A stretch of 64,000 bases of DNA from G020348385 sp964538085 (GTDB taxonomy: Bacteria > Acidobacteriota > Aminicenantia > Aminicenantales > Aminicenantaceae), in NCBI GenBank assembly GCA_964538085.1, contig CAZIDF010000005.1:172105-236104 (forward strand), read 5' to 3'. The translations under genes and the position numbers were made by a program. This document shows, one piece after another, positions 15,171 to 22,950 of the stretch. The number at the start of each line of letters is the position of its first letter. Within the stretch, counting starts at the first letter, position 1. The notes beneath the pieces are model-generated. The model was not told the origin of the DNA. It searched no databases and saw only the letters and a list, made by a program, of their open reading frames with translations.

Positions 15171-17327
15171 ATGAAAAAGACAAGAATATCGATTGTTTTG
15201 TTCCTGCTGGCAACAGCTCAAATGCTGCTAGGCGTAATCCCTCAGAAGTGGGAGTTATATAAAATTGACGATTATCTGGCCGGGAAATTCGATGGGATAT
15301 CCATTTCTCATGAAGGTTTGCTTTCTTTAAGCCCAAAAGTAGAGGACATCGAAGGGCCCACTGAGGATTTTTATCTTTCGCTTTTGATAGCATCGGATGG
15401 AACCAAATATCTGGGAACCGGACATAGCGGGAAAATTTATAAAGTCAGCACAAACGGACAAGTAGAGCTTTTTTGCCAAATGCCTGAAATGGATATTTAT
15501 TGCCTCATACAGGAGCGAAACGGGAATTTGTATGCCGGCACTTCACCCAATGGCCAAATCTATAAAATCAGCTCACAAGGAGTACCGGAACCTTTCTTCA
15601 ATCCCAATGAGAAGTATATTTGGGATTTGATGTTTGCGGAAAACGGAGCTCTTCTTGCTGCTGTCGGTGAAAGCGGGGGGATCTATCAGATCAACGATCA
15701 AGGAGAAGGGATAAGAATCTTGGAAGCAGAGGAAAACCATATCCTTTGTATGGCAAGAACGCCAAATGACGGATTGATTGCGGGCAGTGGTGGCAAAGGC
15801 GCCATATACAGCGTTGTCCCTGGGAAAAAAGCTACCATTTTGTTCGAGTCTTCCTATGAAGAGATCAAAAGCATTGCCCTGGATGGTCAGGGCAATATCC
15901 TTGCGGCAGCAGGGGGGAAGGTGGTCGAGCCGAAAAAGAATGCAACCTCCCTTCTTCCGGACACACAGGCCACCGAGATCACAGTTACTGCGACGCCTTC
16001 GGCCTCTTCGACAAGGCAATCGGTGGTTTCGGCAGACAAACAGCCCGGTGCGATATACCGGATCGATCCTGATGGATTGGAAAAAAAATTATGGTCATCT
16101 GATGAAGAGTTGGTCTATTCTTTACTTTGGGATGAACCAAGAAAAGCGATCGTTTTTGGCACGGGAAACAAAGGCCGGATTTATGAGATCGATGCCGATG
16201 AGAAAATCTCATTACTTCTGCAAAGGGAATCTGAACAGGCCTATTATCTCCTCGCTCAGGAAAGAGCCTTTTATGCCTTGTCCAATAACCCTCCCAGATT
16301 GAGTCGCATCTCTCCTGAACAGAGGTTTGATGGGGAGTACCAGAGCCCTGTCATGGATGCCAAGTCTCTTTCCAGGTGGGGAAGAATTGAGTGGGAGGCT
16401 GAGCTGCCGACCGGAGCGATAATCCTTTTTCTCACAAGAAGTGGGAATTCTGCCGAACCCGATCGAACCTGGAGCGATTGGTCACCTCCTTACCAGAAAG
16501 CCGAAGGAGAGCAAATACTGAGCCCGAAAGGTCGTTATTTGCAGTTCATGGTAAAGCTCAAGACTGAATCTAGCCGGATATCTCCAAGTCTCAAAAAGAC
16601 CACCCTTTTCTATCTCCATTACAATCTTCCTCCGTCGCTGACAAAGCTCGATCTGCTTTCCCCGAATGAAGTTTATTTGAAACCCCTGGATCAGGATGAT
16701 GTTATATGGGGAGAGAGGATCAGTTTTTCCGATCAAGCCTTAGCCCAAAACGATTCAAAGATCTATATGACTCCAAAAAAAATCGAGAAAAAGGGGTATC
16801 GAACCATAACCTGGGATGCTCTTGATGAAAACGGTGATAGCCTCCTCTATTCTGTTTTTATCCGTCGAGAAAATGAAACGAGTTGGAGAGTGCTCGAACC
16901 GAAATGGGCAGATAAAATTCTCGCTTTCAACACATCCCAATTTCCTGATGGCATATATTTTGTCAAAGTGGAAGCTTCCGATTCCCCATCCAATCCGAAG
17001 GGAACGGATATGAAAGCGGAGAAGATCAGTCGTCCGCTGGTTATCGATAATTCTCTTCCAGTCATCAGGAATTTTCGGGCAGAGAAACAAAATAATCAAT
17101 TGTCCATATCCTATACTGTTGAAGATGCCAATTCCCATATCAAAGAAGCGAAGTTTCTGATCGTTCCGGATGATTGGCAAGTTGTATTTCCTGAGGATGG
17201 GATATGTGATTCGAAAAGCGAAACCTTCCGGTTCTCGGTAGTGCTTCCTCAAGGCGCGGATAACCTGATTGTCGTGCAGGTGATGGATCGGCATGGGAAT
17301 ATCGGGATCTACCGCTCCACCTTCTAG
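15171..17327 (+). CDS. Secreted beta-propeller protein
   Basis: Protein of 718 residues with a signal peptide (about 1-22) and GGAG before the ATG. Residues about 60-390 hold several blades of about 40-45 residues, each with the pattern LYAGTSPNGQIYKIS, LLAAVGESGGIYQI, LIAGSGGKGAIYSV or VFGTGNKGRIYEI, with a Ser/Thr/Pro-rich insertion in the middle (about 260-290). The C-terminal half contains strands like a fibronectin/Ig module (YSVFIRRENETSWRVLE, FPDGIYFVKVEASD). It is likely exported and acts with the S55 protein immediately upstream, as the two form one transcription unit. The ligand is unknown. Confidence 0.78.
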   Translation: MKKTRISIVLFLLATAQMLLGVIPQKWELYKIDDYLAGKFDGISISHEGLLSLSPKVEDIEGPTEDFYLSLLIASDGTKYLGTGHSGKIYKVSTNGQVELFCQMPEMDIYCLIQERNGNLYAGTSPNGQIYKISSQGVPEPFFNPNEKYIWDLMFAENGALLAAVGESGGIYQINDQGEGIRILEAEENHILCMARTPNDGLIAGSGGKGAIYSVVPGKKATILFESSYEEIKSIALDGQGNILAAAGGKVVEPKKNATSLLPDTQATEITVTATPSASSTRQSVVSADKQPGAIYRIDPDGLEKKLWSSDEELVYSLLWDEPRKAIVFGTGNKGRIYEIDADEKISLLLQRESEQAYYLLAQERAFYALSNNPPRLSRISPEQRFDGEYQSPVMDAKSLSRWGRIEWEAELPTGAIILFLTRSGNSAEPDRTWSDWSPPYQKAEGEQILSPKGRYLQFMVKLKTESSRISPSLKKTTLFYLHYNLPPSLTKLDLLSPNEVYLKPLDQDDVIWGERISFSDQALAQNDSKIYMTPKKIEKKGYRTITWDALDENGDSLLYSVFIRRENETSWRVLEPKWADKILAFNTSQFPDGIYFVKVEASDSPSNPKGTDMKAEKISRPLVIDNSLPVIRNFRAEKQNNQLSISYTVEDANSHIKEAKFLIVPDDWQVVFPEDGICDSKSETFRFSVVLPQGADNLIVVQVMDRHGNIGIYRSTF

Positions 17328-17340
17328 CCTGCACTATTTA

Positions 17341-17420
17341 TAAAAATTGTCGATTCCATTTTTCAATAAGTCAGATTAAATTTTTAAACCAAAAGAAATT
17401 CTAAAAATCGACAATTTTTA
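17341..17420. repeat. 15-bp perfect inverted repeat enclosing 50 bp
   Basis: TAAAAATTGTCGATT (17341-17355) and AATCGACAATTTTTA (17406-17420) are exact reverse complements around an AT-rich interior. It starts 14 bases after the beta-propeller stop. It may be a long-loop terminator or the ends of a tiny non-autonomous element. Confidence 0.6.
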
Positions 17421-17458
17421 CCCTGCGGGCGAGCCAATCTTACTGCATTGACTTCATC

Positions 17459-17539
17459 GTAGCCCATTCGCAGTAGTTTACTACAGCTTCACGGGCTACA
17501 TCTTTGCCACTACAGCAATCTTAACTCGTAAATAGTCCA
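17459..17539. repeat. Nested hairpin followed by 37-bp dispersed repeat, copy 1
   Basis: GTAGCCC (17459-17465) pairs with GGGCTAC (17493-17499) around an inner stem GTAG-TTTA-CTAC (17473-17484). Directly after it, 17503-17539 matches 38477-38513 at 31 of 37 positions, and five of the six differences are transitions. Both copies are intergenic. Confidence 0.6.
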
Positions 17540-17557
17540 GTCCATACCTTTATGTTA

Positions 17558-17584
17558 GGGTGGGGTGGGTTGGCGTGGGGAGGG
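17558..17584 (+). other. Putative G-quadruplex motif
   Basis: Five runs of three or four G with short loops (GGG-T-GGGG-T-GGG-TTGGCGT-GGGG-A-GGG) lie on the plus strand ten bases from the convergent efp stop. In an A+T-leaning intergenic region this is unusual. It could fold in DNA or in the 3' end of the beta-propeller transcript. Confidence 0.5.
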
Positions 17585-17593
17585 TTGGCCAAG

Positions 17594-18157
17594 TTATTTG
17601 GTAGCGCGCTCGAGGTAGGAGTCATCTCTCGTATCGATCCGCACGACATCTCCCTCTTTGATGAACTGGGGAACCGAGATCGTGATTCCTGTTTCTAATG
17701 TGGCAGGTTTGTTACTGGCCGACTGGGTCGCGCCTTTAAGGTGAGGTTCGGTTTTTGTTACTTCGAGTTCGATGGTCAACGGTGGATTCACACCCACAGG
17801 TTTTCCCTCGAACATCTCAATGGAAAAGGTGATATCGGGTATGAGGTAGTTGACCGTGCTGCCCAAAATATCGGAGGAGAGCTTGATCTGTTCGTAGTTA
17901 TCGAGATTCATGAAGATGTATCCGTTTCCTTCTTGATAGAGGTATTGCATGTCGATCCCCTCGAGATAGGCCTGTTCCACTTTGTCTTTAGACCGGAACC
18001 TGATGTCGTGCAAGGTCGAATCGCTGAGTCGCCGAAGTTTGGTTTGCATCAGAGCTTGTCCCTTGCCCGGAGTAACGTGGGTTGTTTCATGCACTTTATA
18101 CAGCTCCCCTTCCCATTTTATAGTCATTCCTTTTCTGAGTTGAGTTGCGTTTATCAT
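17594..18157 (-). CDS. efp: Translation elongation factor P
   Basis: Protein of 187 residues, exactly the family length, from ATG 18157 with AGGAGG just upstream; an upstream in-frame extension overlaps the kinase gene and is rejected. The N-terminal KOW-like domain has HVTPGKGQALMQTKL with the modifiable Lys32 at the loop tip. OB domains follow, ending GDVVRIDTRDDSYLERA. EF-P relieves ribosome stalling at poly-proline. The Lys at the tip leaves lysylation by EpmA or another modification open; no epmA or epmB is in the window. It overlaps the kinase gene by four bases (ATGA), so it is coupled to it. Confidence 0.95.
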   Translation of the reverse strand: MINATQLRKGMTIKWEGELYKVHETTHVTPGKGQALMQTKLRRLSDSTLHDIRFRSKDKVEQAYLEGIDMQYLYQEGNGYIFMNLDNYEQIKLSSDILGSTVNYLIPDITFSIEMFEGKPVGVNPPLTIELEVTKTEPHLKGATQSASNKPATLETGITISVPQFIKEGDVVRIDTRDDSYLERATK

Positions 18158-19236
18158 CTGTCCTCCTTGCGCACGCCTTCGTCCACATGGATGATATGGA
18201 CTTTTGCTCCCATCCGTTCTATGGCTTGGGCGATGTGTTCTGTCCTGTCTGGAGCATAAACAAACATGCATCCTCCCCCTCCAGAACCGTTGAGCTTTCC
18301 CCCCAAGGCTCCTGCATCGAGGGCGGCATCCATCATTTTGTCGATCTTCGGAGTGGAAGTCTGAAGGTAATTTCTGAGCACTTCATGCTGTTGAGTTAGA
18401 AGTTGCCCGAACTTATCATGATCGAATTCATCATCCTCGAATAGTTCTCTCCCTTTCACTGTCAAATCCCGTGTCATCAAAGTTCCTTGGAGCAACCGCT
18501 TGTTATCTGTGGGGAGTGTTTGCATCTCTTCCCATTCCCTAGCTCCTATCTGGCCTTTCAGATCGAATCCTTCGATTTTCCTTCGGATGGTCTCCATTCC
18601 GTCCAAAACATGACTCTTGATATATCCCAGCATACCGGTTGTGTCTTTTTTTTGAAGAGAATCAGCCAGGACAAAGGACTTCAGGGGATTTTTCAACTTT
18701 CGCACCCTCAGCTCATCTTCGAAAGTCACATTGACTACTCCTCCCAGAGAAGATGCGTAGTGGTCCATTTTGCCGCCGGGTTCATGGAATTCGGCCACCT
18801 CTGCTAAAAAGCCGAGTTCGGCAATTTCTTCTGGGCTGTTGAAGGCTTTTTTGCCTGCGGCTTCCAATATAAACTTGCTCCATGCCACGACCAGGGCCGA
18901 TGAGCTGGAAGTTCCTGCATTGATCGGGATGGTTCCGTGAAGATGACAATCCCAGCCCGAGTGGAATCCAATGCCTTTTCTTTTGAGAACGTTGACGGCA
19001 CTCCTAAGATAATCGCGCCTCTTACGATAGGTGATGTCCTCATCTATCGAAAATTCTTCACTTTCTCCAAGATCAGGAAGGTCGATTTTGATGAGTTGAT
19101 CATTTCGGGGAGTTCCTCGGATGAAAATCCTCAAATTTATTGCGGCTGCTATTATGGGCAATCCAAAATAATCTTGATGTTCGCCGAACAGACAGATCCT
19201 TCCTGGAGCCGAGACGGATATTTCCTTCTTTTCCAT
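18154..19236 (-). CDS. GHMP family sugar kinase (galactokinase-like)
   Basis: Protein of 360 residues. Three GHMP motifs are present: APGRICLFGEHQDYFG near residue 10 (galactokinase-like substrate motif with GEHQDY), the ATP loop PINAGTSSSSALVVAW near residue 108, and GGKLNGSGGGGCMFV near the C-terminus. It phosphorylates a sugar or related small molecule; galactose is not certain because the classical GRVNLIGEHTDY signature is altered. It is the first gene of a two-gene unit with efp, overlapping by four bases. The divergent neighbour encodes an MBL hydrolase. Confidence 0.85.
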   Translation of the reverse strand: MEKKEISVSAPGRICLFGEHQDYFGLPIIAAAINLRIFIRGTPRNDQLIKIDLPDLGESEEFSIDEDITYRKRRDYLRSAVNVLKRKGIGFHSGWDCHLHGTIPINAGTSSSSALVVAWSKFILEAAGKKAFNSPEEIAELGFLAEVAEFHEPGGKMDHYASSLGGVVNVTFEDELRVRKLKNPLKSFVLADSLQKKDTTGMLGYIKSHVLDGMETIRRKIEGFDLKGQIGAREWEEMQTLPTDNKRLLQGTLMTRDLTVKGRELFEDDEFDHDKFGQLLTQQHEVLRNYLQTSTPKIDKMMDAALDAGALGGKLNGSGGGGCMFVYAPDRTEHIAQAIERMGAKVHIIHVDEGVRKEDR

Positions 19237-19274
19237 GTTATCTATTATCCAAAGTCAGACTTGACTGTCAACTC

Positions 19275-19303
19275 TTGCATGGGACCATGTTTTTTTATAT
19301 AAA
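19275..19303 (+). promoter_or_regulatory. Sigma-70-type promoter for the MBL hydrolase operon
   Basis: TTGCAT (19275-19280), a 17-base spacer and TATAAA (19298-19303) stand 33 bases before the start at 19337. Box matches are four and five of six. It lies in the 100-bp gap between divergent genes. Confidence 0.5.
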
Positions 19304-19336
19304 TGATTTGATTCCAGAACAGGGCAATTAAAACGA

Positions 19337-20137
19337 ATGAGTGAACTTCATTTTATCGGAACAGGGGGTTCGGTGGCGACCGAAGAGAGAGACAACACTT
19401 CTTTTCTCTTTTTGAGTCAGGAGAATGTGGTGATGATCGATTGTCCTGGGAGTGTGATCCAGAAATTGAAAAAAGCCCGAATCGATCCCCGTAGCGTACA
19501 TTCCATGGTTATCACTCACATCCATCCTGATCATATCTATGGATTGCCTTCTCTGGTCCATAGCTTGATGCTCCATGAGAGTGTCATCGAGATTTTAGGA
19601 TCAGAAATAACCGTGAATTTTTGCGCAAGCTTGCTCGATCTTTTTCATCTGAGGAGCAAAAAGGTCAAGTGCCATGTGAATTTTGTTCCGGTCATGGAGG
19701 GTGAAACTTATCGCATATCTCCGAGTTTGACTTGTGCCTTCCATAAGGTCCCCCATAGCCCTTCTTCCATGGCGGTGGGTTTTACCCAGAGTAAGGAGGA
19801 GATAGGATTGTTTTATTCGGGCGACACTCCCCGGTTTCCTGAGTTGCTTCAGAGGATGAAAAACCTAGATTATTTGGTTCATGACTGCAGCGCCCCCTCT
19901 AGGTTTTTCGAGGAATATCCTTCCCTCTATTCTATGCATACGGATTCATTGACATTAGGGGAAATGGCCCAGGAGGCTGGAGTGAAGCATCTGATACCCT
20001 GCCACTTTTTCGGAGAGCTCGAATACTCTATGGGCGAAATCGAGGAGGAAATCAGGAAGAATTTCCGAGGTGAACTGACTGTTCCAAAGGATTTTTCCAC
20101 GATTCCCCTCTATAGTTCCACAAGGAGGCAAATATGA
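19337..20137 (+). CDS. MBL-fold metal-dependent hydrolase (RNase Z-like)
   Basis: Protein of 266 residues. The zinc motif HIHPDH is at 61-66, followed by later ligands in HKVPHSP, FYSGDT and a C-terminal LIPCHFFGE. The start ELHFIGTGGSVAT resembles the RNase Z/ElaC branch, but the exosite arm of true tRNase Z is not obvious, so the substrate is uncertain. It overlaps the amidohydrolase gene by four bases (ATGA), indicating translational coupling. Confidence 0.85.
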   Translation: MSELHFIGTGGSVATEERDNTSFLFLSQENVVMIDCPGSVIQKLKKARIDPRSVHSMVITHIHPDHIYGLPSLVHSLMLHESVIEILGSEITVNFCASLLDLFHLRSKKVKCHVNFVPVMEGETYRISPSLTCAFHKVPHSPSSMAVGFTQSKEEIGLFYSGDTPRFPELLQRMKNLDYLVHDCSAPSRFFEEYPSLYSMHTDSLTLGEMAQEAGVKHLIPCHFFGELEYSMGEIEEEIRKNFRGELTVPKDFSTIPLYSSTRRQI

Positions 20138-21810
20138 AAGGATTTTCGGTAGTTTTTGTCGCCTTCCTATTTTTTTTGGGGGTCTCCTGTCAATCCATAT
20201 CAAAAAATGAGCTGGCAGATTTGGTTTTTCTAAACGGTGTGATATGGACGGTGAATCCAAATCAACCTTGGGCCGAAGCGTTGGCTATCAAAGGAAATAA
20301 GATTCTGAAAGTCGGGTCCTCATCAGAAATGGAAAGAATCATCGGAGATAAAACAGACGTGATTAATTTGGATGGAGCATTCGTCCTGCCTGGTTTTACG
20401 GATTGTCACACCCACTTCCTCGATGGGGGATTTTCCCTATCCGATGTTCAATTGAAAGAGGCAAAAACAAGAGATGAATTTGCTGCGCGGATCGAAGACA
20501 AGGCCCGGGAGCTGGGAAAGGGAATCTGGATCCTCAATGGAAATTGGGATCATCAGCGGTTCGATCCGCCGGAATTGCCGAGTAAGGACTGGGTAGATGC
20601 GGTGACTCCGGATAATCCCGTTTGTGTAAACCGCCATGATGGTCATATGGTGCTAGCGAACAGCGTTGCGTTGAAGATGGCAGGGATTTCCAAGGATACA
20701 CCTGAGCCCGATGGAGGTGAAATTCTCAAGGATCCTCAAACGGGCGAGCCGACGGGAATTTTGAAGGATGCAGCGATGGACCTTGTTATGCAGCATATTC
20801 CAGAGCCAACATTTGAGGAAAAAATTGCAGCCACAAAAGCGGCCTTGAAGCATGCCAACAGCTTTGGGGTGACCTCTGTTCATGACATGGGATACACATC
20901 GAATTTTGAGGTGTACAAGCAGCTGTTGAATCAGGGAAAGCTGACCGCTCGACTCAAAATCTATATTCCGATCTCTTCTATCGATCTTTTGACCGGACTG
21001 GAGAAGGACTCCTTTCCGAGTAGCGACTTTTTGAAAATAGCTGGACTCAAGGGGTTTGTGGATGGATCCTTAGGATCTTCGACAGCGCTTTTTTTTGATC
21101 CATATTCGGATGACCCTTCGAGACGAGGCCTGTTGGTTGCAGATATGTTCCCGGACGGGATCATGCAGGAACGACTTCTTGCTGCTGATCGGGCAGGCCT
21201 CCAGGTTGCCGTTCATGCCATTGGGGATCAAGCCAATCATATCATTCTGGACATCTTCGAGGAGGTCATGAAAAAGAACGGGAAGAGAGATCGTCGCTGG
21301 AGGATCGAACATGCCCAACATCTCGTCCCGGGAGACTTTGATCGATTCGGCAAACTCCGTGTCATCGCATCTGTTCAACCCTATCATGCTATCGATGATG
21401 GCCGGTGGGCAGTGCAAAAGATCGGGGAGGAAAGGATCCGTCACACATACGCCTTCCAGTCTCTCCTAGAGAGTGGAGCTGTCCTGGCATGCGGATCGGA
21501 TTGGACAGTCGCTCCGATAAATCCATTGACTGGAATCTATGCCGCAGTCACACGCCAGACTTTGGATGGCGAAAATCCCGATGGATGGATTCCGTTGCAG
21601 AAAATTTCCTTGGAAGAGGCCATCAAAGGATACACATTAAATGCCGCGTTCACAGAATTTGCCGAACACTTGAAAGGGTCATTGGAGGAAGGAAAACTGG
21701 CTGATGTGGTCGTTCTAGATCAAAACCTTTTCGAAATTCCCCCTGAAAAAATCTTGGATACCCAAGTTATCATGACCGTCCTCGACGGGAAAATTATTTA
21801 TAAAAACTAG
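20134..21810 (+). CDS. Amidohydrolase family lipoprotein (YtcJ-like)
   Basis: Protein of 558 residues with a lipoprotein signal: hydrophobic helix then LGVSC at 15-19. Metal-site motifs of the amidohydrolase-3 branch follow: GFTDCHTHFLDGG near 90, VAVHAIGDQANH near 363, RIEHAQHL near 390 and CGSDWTVAPINP near 450, with the C-terminal LKGSLEEGKLADVVVLD closing the beta sandwich. It is likely exposed in the periplasm. Substrate unknown; relatives hydrolyse amides or cyclic imides. AAGGAGG precedes the ATG. Coupled to the upstream MBL hydrolase. Confidence 0.88.
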   Translation: MKGFSVVFVAFLFFLGVSCQSISKNELADLVFLNGVIWTVNPNQPWAEALAIKGNKILKVGSSSEMERIIGDKTDVINLDGAFVLPGFTDCHTHFLDGGFSLSDVQLKEAKTRDEFAARIEDKARELGKGIWILNGNWDHQRFDPPELPSKDWVDAVTPDNPVCVNRHDGHMVLANSVALKMAGISKDTPEPDGGEILKDPQTGEPTGILKDAAMDLVMQHIPEPTFEEKIAATKAALKHANSFGVTSVHDMGYTSNFEVYKQLLNQGKLTARLKIYIPISSIDLLTGLEKDSFPSSDFLKIAGLKGFVDGSLGSSTALFFDPYSDDPSRRGLLVADMFPDGIMQERLLAADRAGLQVAVHAIGDQANHIILDIFEEVMKKNGKRDRRWRIEHAQHLVPGDFDRFGKLRVIASVQPYHAIDDGRWAVQKIGEERIRHTYAFQSLLESGAVLACGSDWTVAPINPLTGIYAAVTRQTLDGENPDGWIPLQKISLEEAIKGYTLNAAFTEFAEHLKGSLEEGKLADVVVLDQNLFEIPPEKILDTQVIMTVLDGKIIYKN

Positions 21811-21819
21811 AAATTATCG

Positions 21820-22803
21820 ATGATTTATCTTTATTTTGTCGCGCTTTTTATTGCATTTGCCATTCTTTTCAAGAGCGCCTCTTTTTTTGTTGATGGGGCA
21901 TCGAGCATCGCTCGCATATTGTGTGTTCCCAAGTTGGTGATAGGGATTGTTTTGGTTGGGTTGGGGACAACTGCCCCTGAGTTCGGTGTGACTTTGATCG
22001 CCGCAATAAAGGGAGCTGGCGAAATCGCTATCGGGAATGCCATCGGTTCTGTCATCTGCGATGATGGGGTAGCGCTTGCACTGGCTGCGCTCGTTGCGCC
22101 TTCGGTGATCTTTGTCAATTGCCGTGTCCTGAGAGCAGCGGGATTATTTTTGATTTCCATCGATGTGCTGGCTTATGTTTTGGCCAAAGACGGACGGCTT
22201 GGACGGGTTGAAGGATTTTGTCTTGTCCTGATTCTTTGCCTTTATTATTTTTTCCTTATCAGGAGCCAGTGGCGGAATCGGTCTCGACAAAATGATGATA
22301 GGGTGGATTTGCCCTGTTCTGGAGATGCTGCCTCACAGCCGGACAGAAAATCATTGATCAAGCCAGCAAAACTATTCCTCTTGGGTTTGATCGGTGTAGC
22401 CTTGACGAGCTTTGTCGTTGTGGAGATGGCGGTTAGAATAGCCCAGTTTTTTCAAATATCTGAAATCATCATCGGTTCGTCTATCATCGCAATCGGGACT
22501 TCCCTCCCTGAAATAAGCACGTGTATCACGGCGGCTCTAAAAGGGGAAGGAGAGATCGCCATCGGGGACATTATCGGGGCCGACATCCTTAATATCTTGT
22601 GGATAATCGGAGTCGCTTCGCTTGTCAAGCCCATCGAGGTAGACATTGACATAATCAATTTTTCTTTTCCCTTCATGATTTTGATCGTCGTTGTGATGCT
22701 GCTGAGCCTGAGGATCGGTTGCCGGCTGACCAAGTTCAAGGGATTTTTCCTTCTTTCCTTGTATGGATTGTATATCTTTTTGCTGCTCCGGATTTTTATT
22801 TGA
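21820..22803 (+). CDS. Ca2+/cation antiporter (CaCA family, YrbG-like)
   Basis: Protein of 327 residues with about ten membrane helices and the two inverted alpha repeats: GLGTTAPEFGVTLIAAIKG-GEIAIGNAIGS (about 47-77) and AIGTSLPEISTCITAALKGEGEIAIGDIIGAD (about 225-256). The ion-coordinating Glu is present in both (APE, LPE). In the first repeat the usual GSNIFN is GSVICDD, so ion preference may differ. A charged cytoplasmic loop separates the halves (about 150-185). Ten bases after the amidohydrolase gene, probably the last gene of that operon. Confidence 0.88.
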   Translation: MIYLYFVALFIAFAILFKSASFFVDGASSIARILCVPKLVIGIVLVGLGTTAPEFGVTLIAAIKGAGEIAIGNAIGSVICDDGVALALAALVAPSVIFVNCRVLRAAGLFLISIDVLAYVLAKDGRLGRVEGFCLVLILCLYYFFLIRSQWRNRSRQNDDRVDLPCSGDAASQPDRKSLIKPAKLFLLGLIGVALTSFVVVEMAVRIAQFFQISEIIIGSSIIAIGTSLPEISTCITAALKGEGEIAIGDIIGADILNILWIIGVASLVKPIEVDIDIINFSFPFMILIVVVMLLSLRIGCRLTKFKGFFLLSLYGLYIFLLLRIFI

Positions 22804-22808
22804 AAAAC

Positions 22809-22884
22809 GGGGTCGGTCTTTCATAACTTTCATAAAACAATGGTTTCGTATGGATATTTTTACAGAGTATGAAAGCCTGACTCC
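22809..22884. repeat. 76-bp MITE-like element with imperfect terminal inverted repeats
   Basis: The first 17 bases (GGGGTCGGTCTTTCATA) and the last 17 (TATGAAAGCCTGACTCC) are inverted repeats matching at 14 of 17 positions. Sequence like the left end, sharing ATAACTTTCATAA, recurs at 63662-63684 before the M14 gene. GGGGTC-type ends are common on small elements associated with REP/RAYT-like transposases in other bacteria; no transposase is present here. Confidence 0.5.
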
Positions 22885-22892
22885 AAATTTTC

Positions 22893-22920
22893 TTGACTTA
22901 AAAACAGGGTCTGGTATTAT
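22893..22920 (+). promoter_or_regulatory. Sigma-70-type promoter for the redox operon
   Basis: TTGACT (22893-22898), 16 bases, TATTAT (22915-22920). Both boxes match at five of six positions. It is 31 bases before ATG 22951 and immediately after the MITE-like element, and is the natural promoter for the seven-gene run to 32630. Confidence 0.6.
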
Positions 22921-22950
22921 TATTTGTCCTTTTGATACGTGGAGGACCGA

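Noticed and set aside
15573..16302. Open frames inside the beta-propeller gene on both strands
   Set aside because: They are in other frames of a well-supported 718-residue protein and carry no motif.
17341..17590. CRISPR-like array or tRNA in the gap before efp
   Set aside because: There are inverted repeats and one repeat shared with a distant site, but no regularly spaced direct repeats and no cloverleaf.
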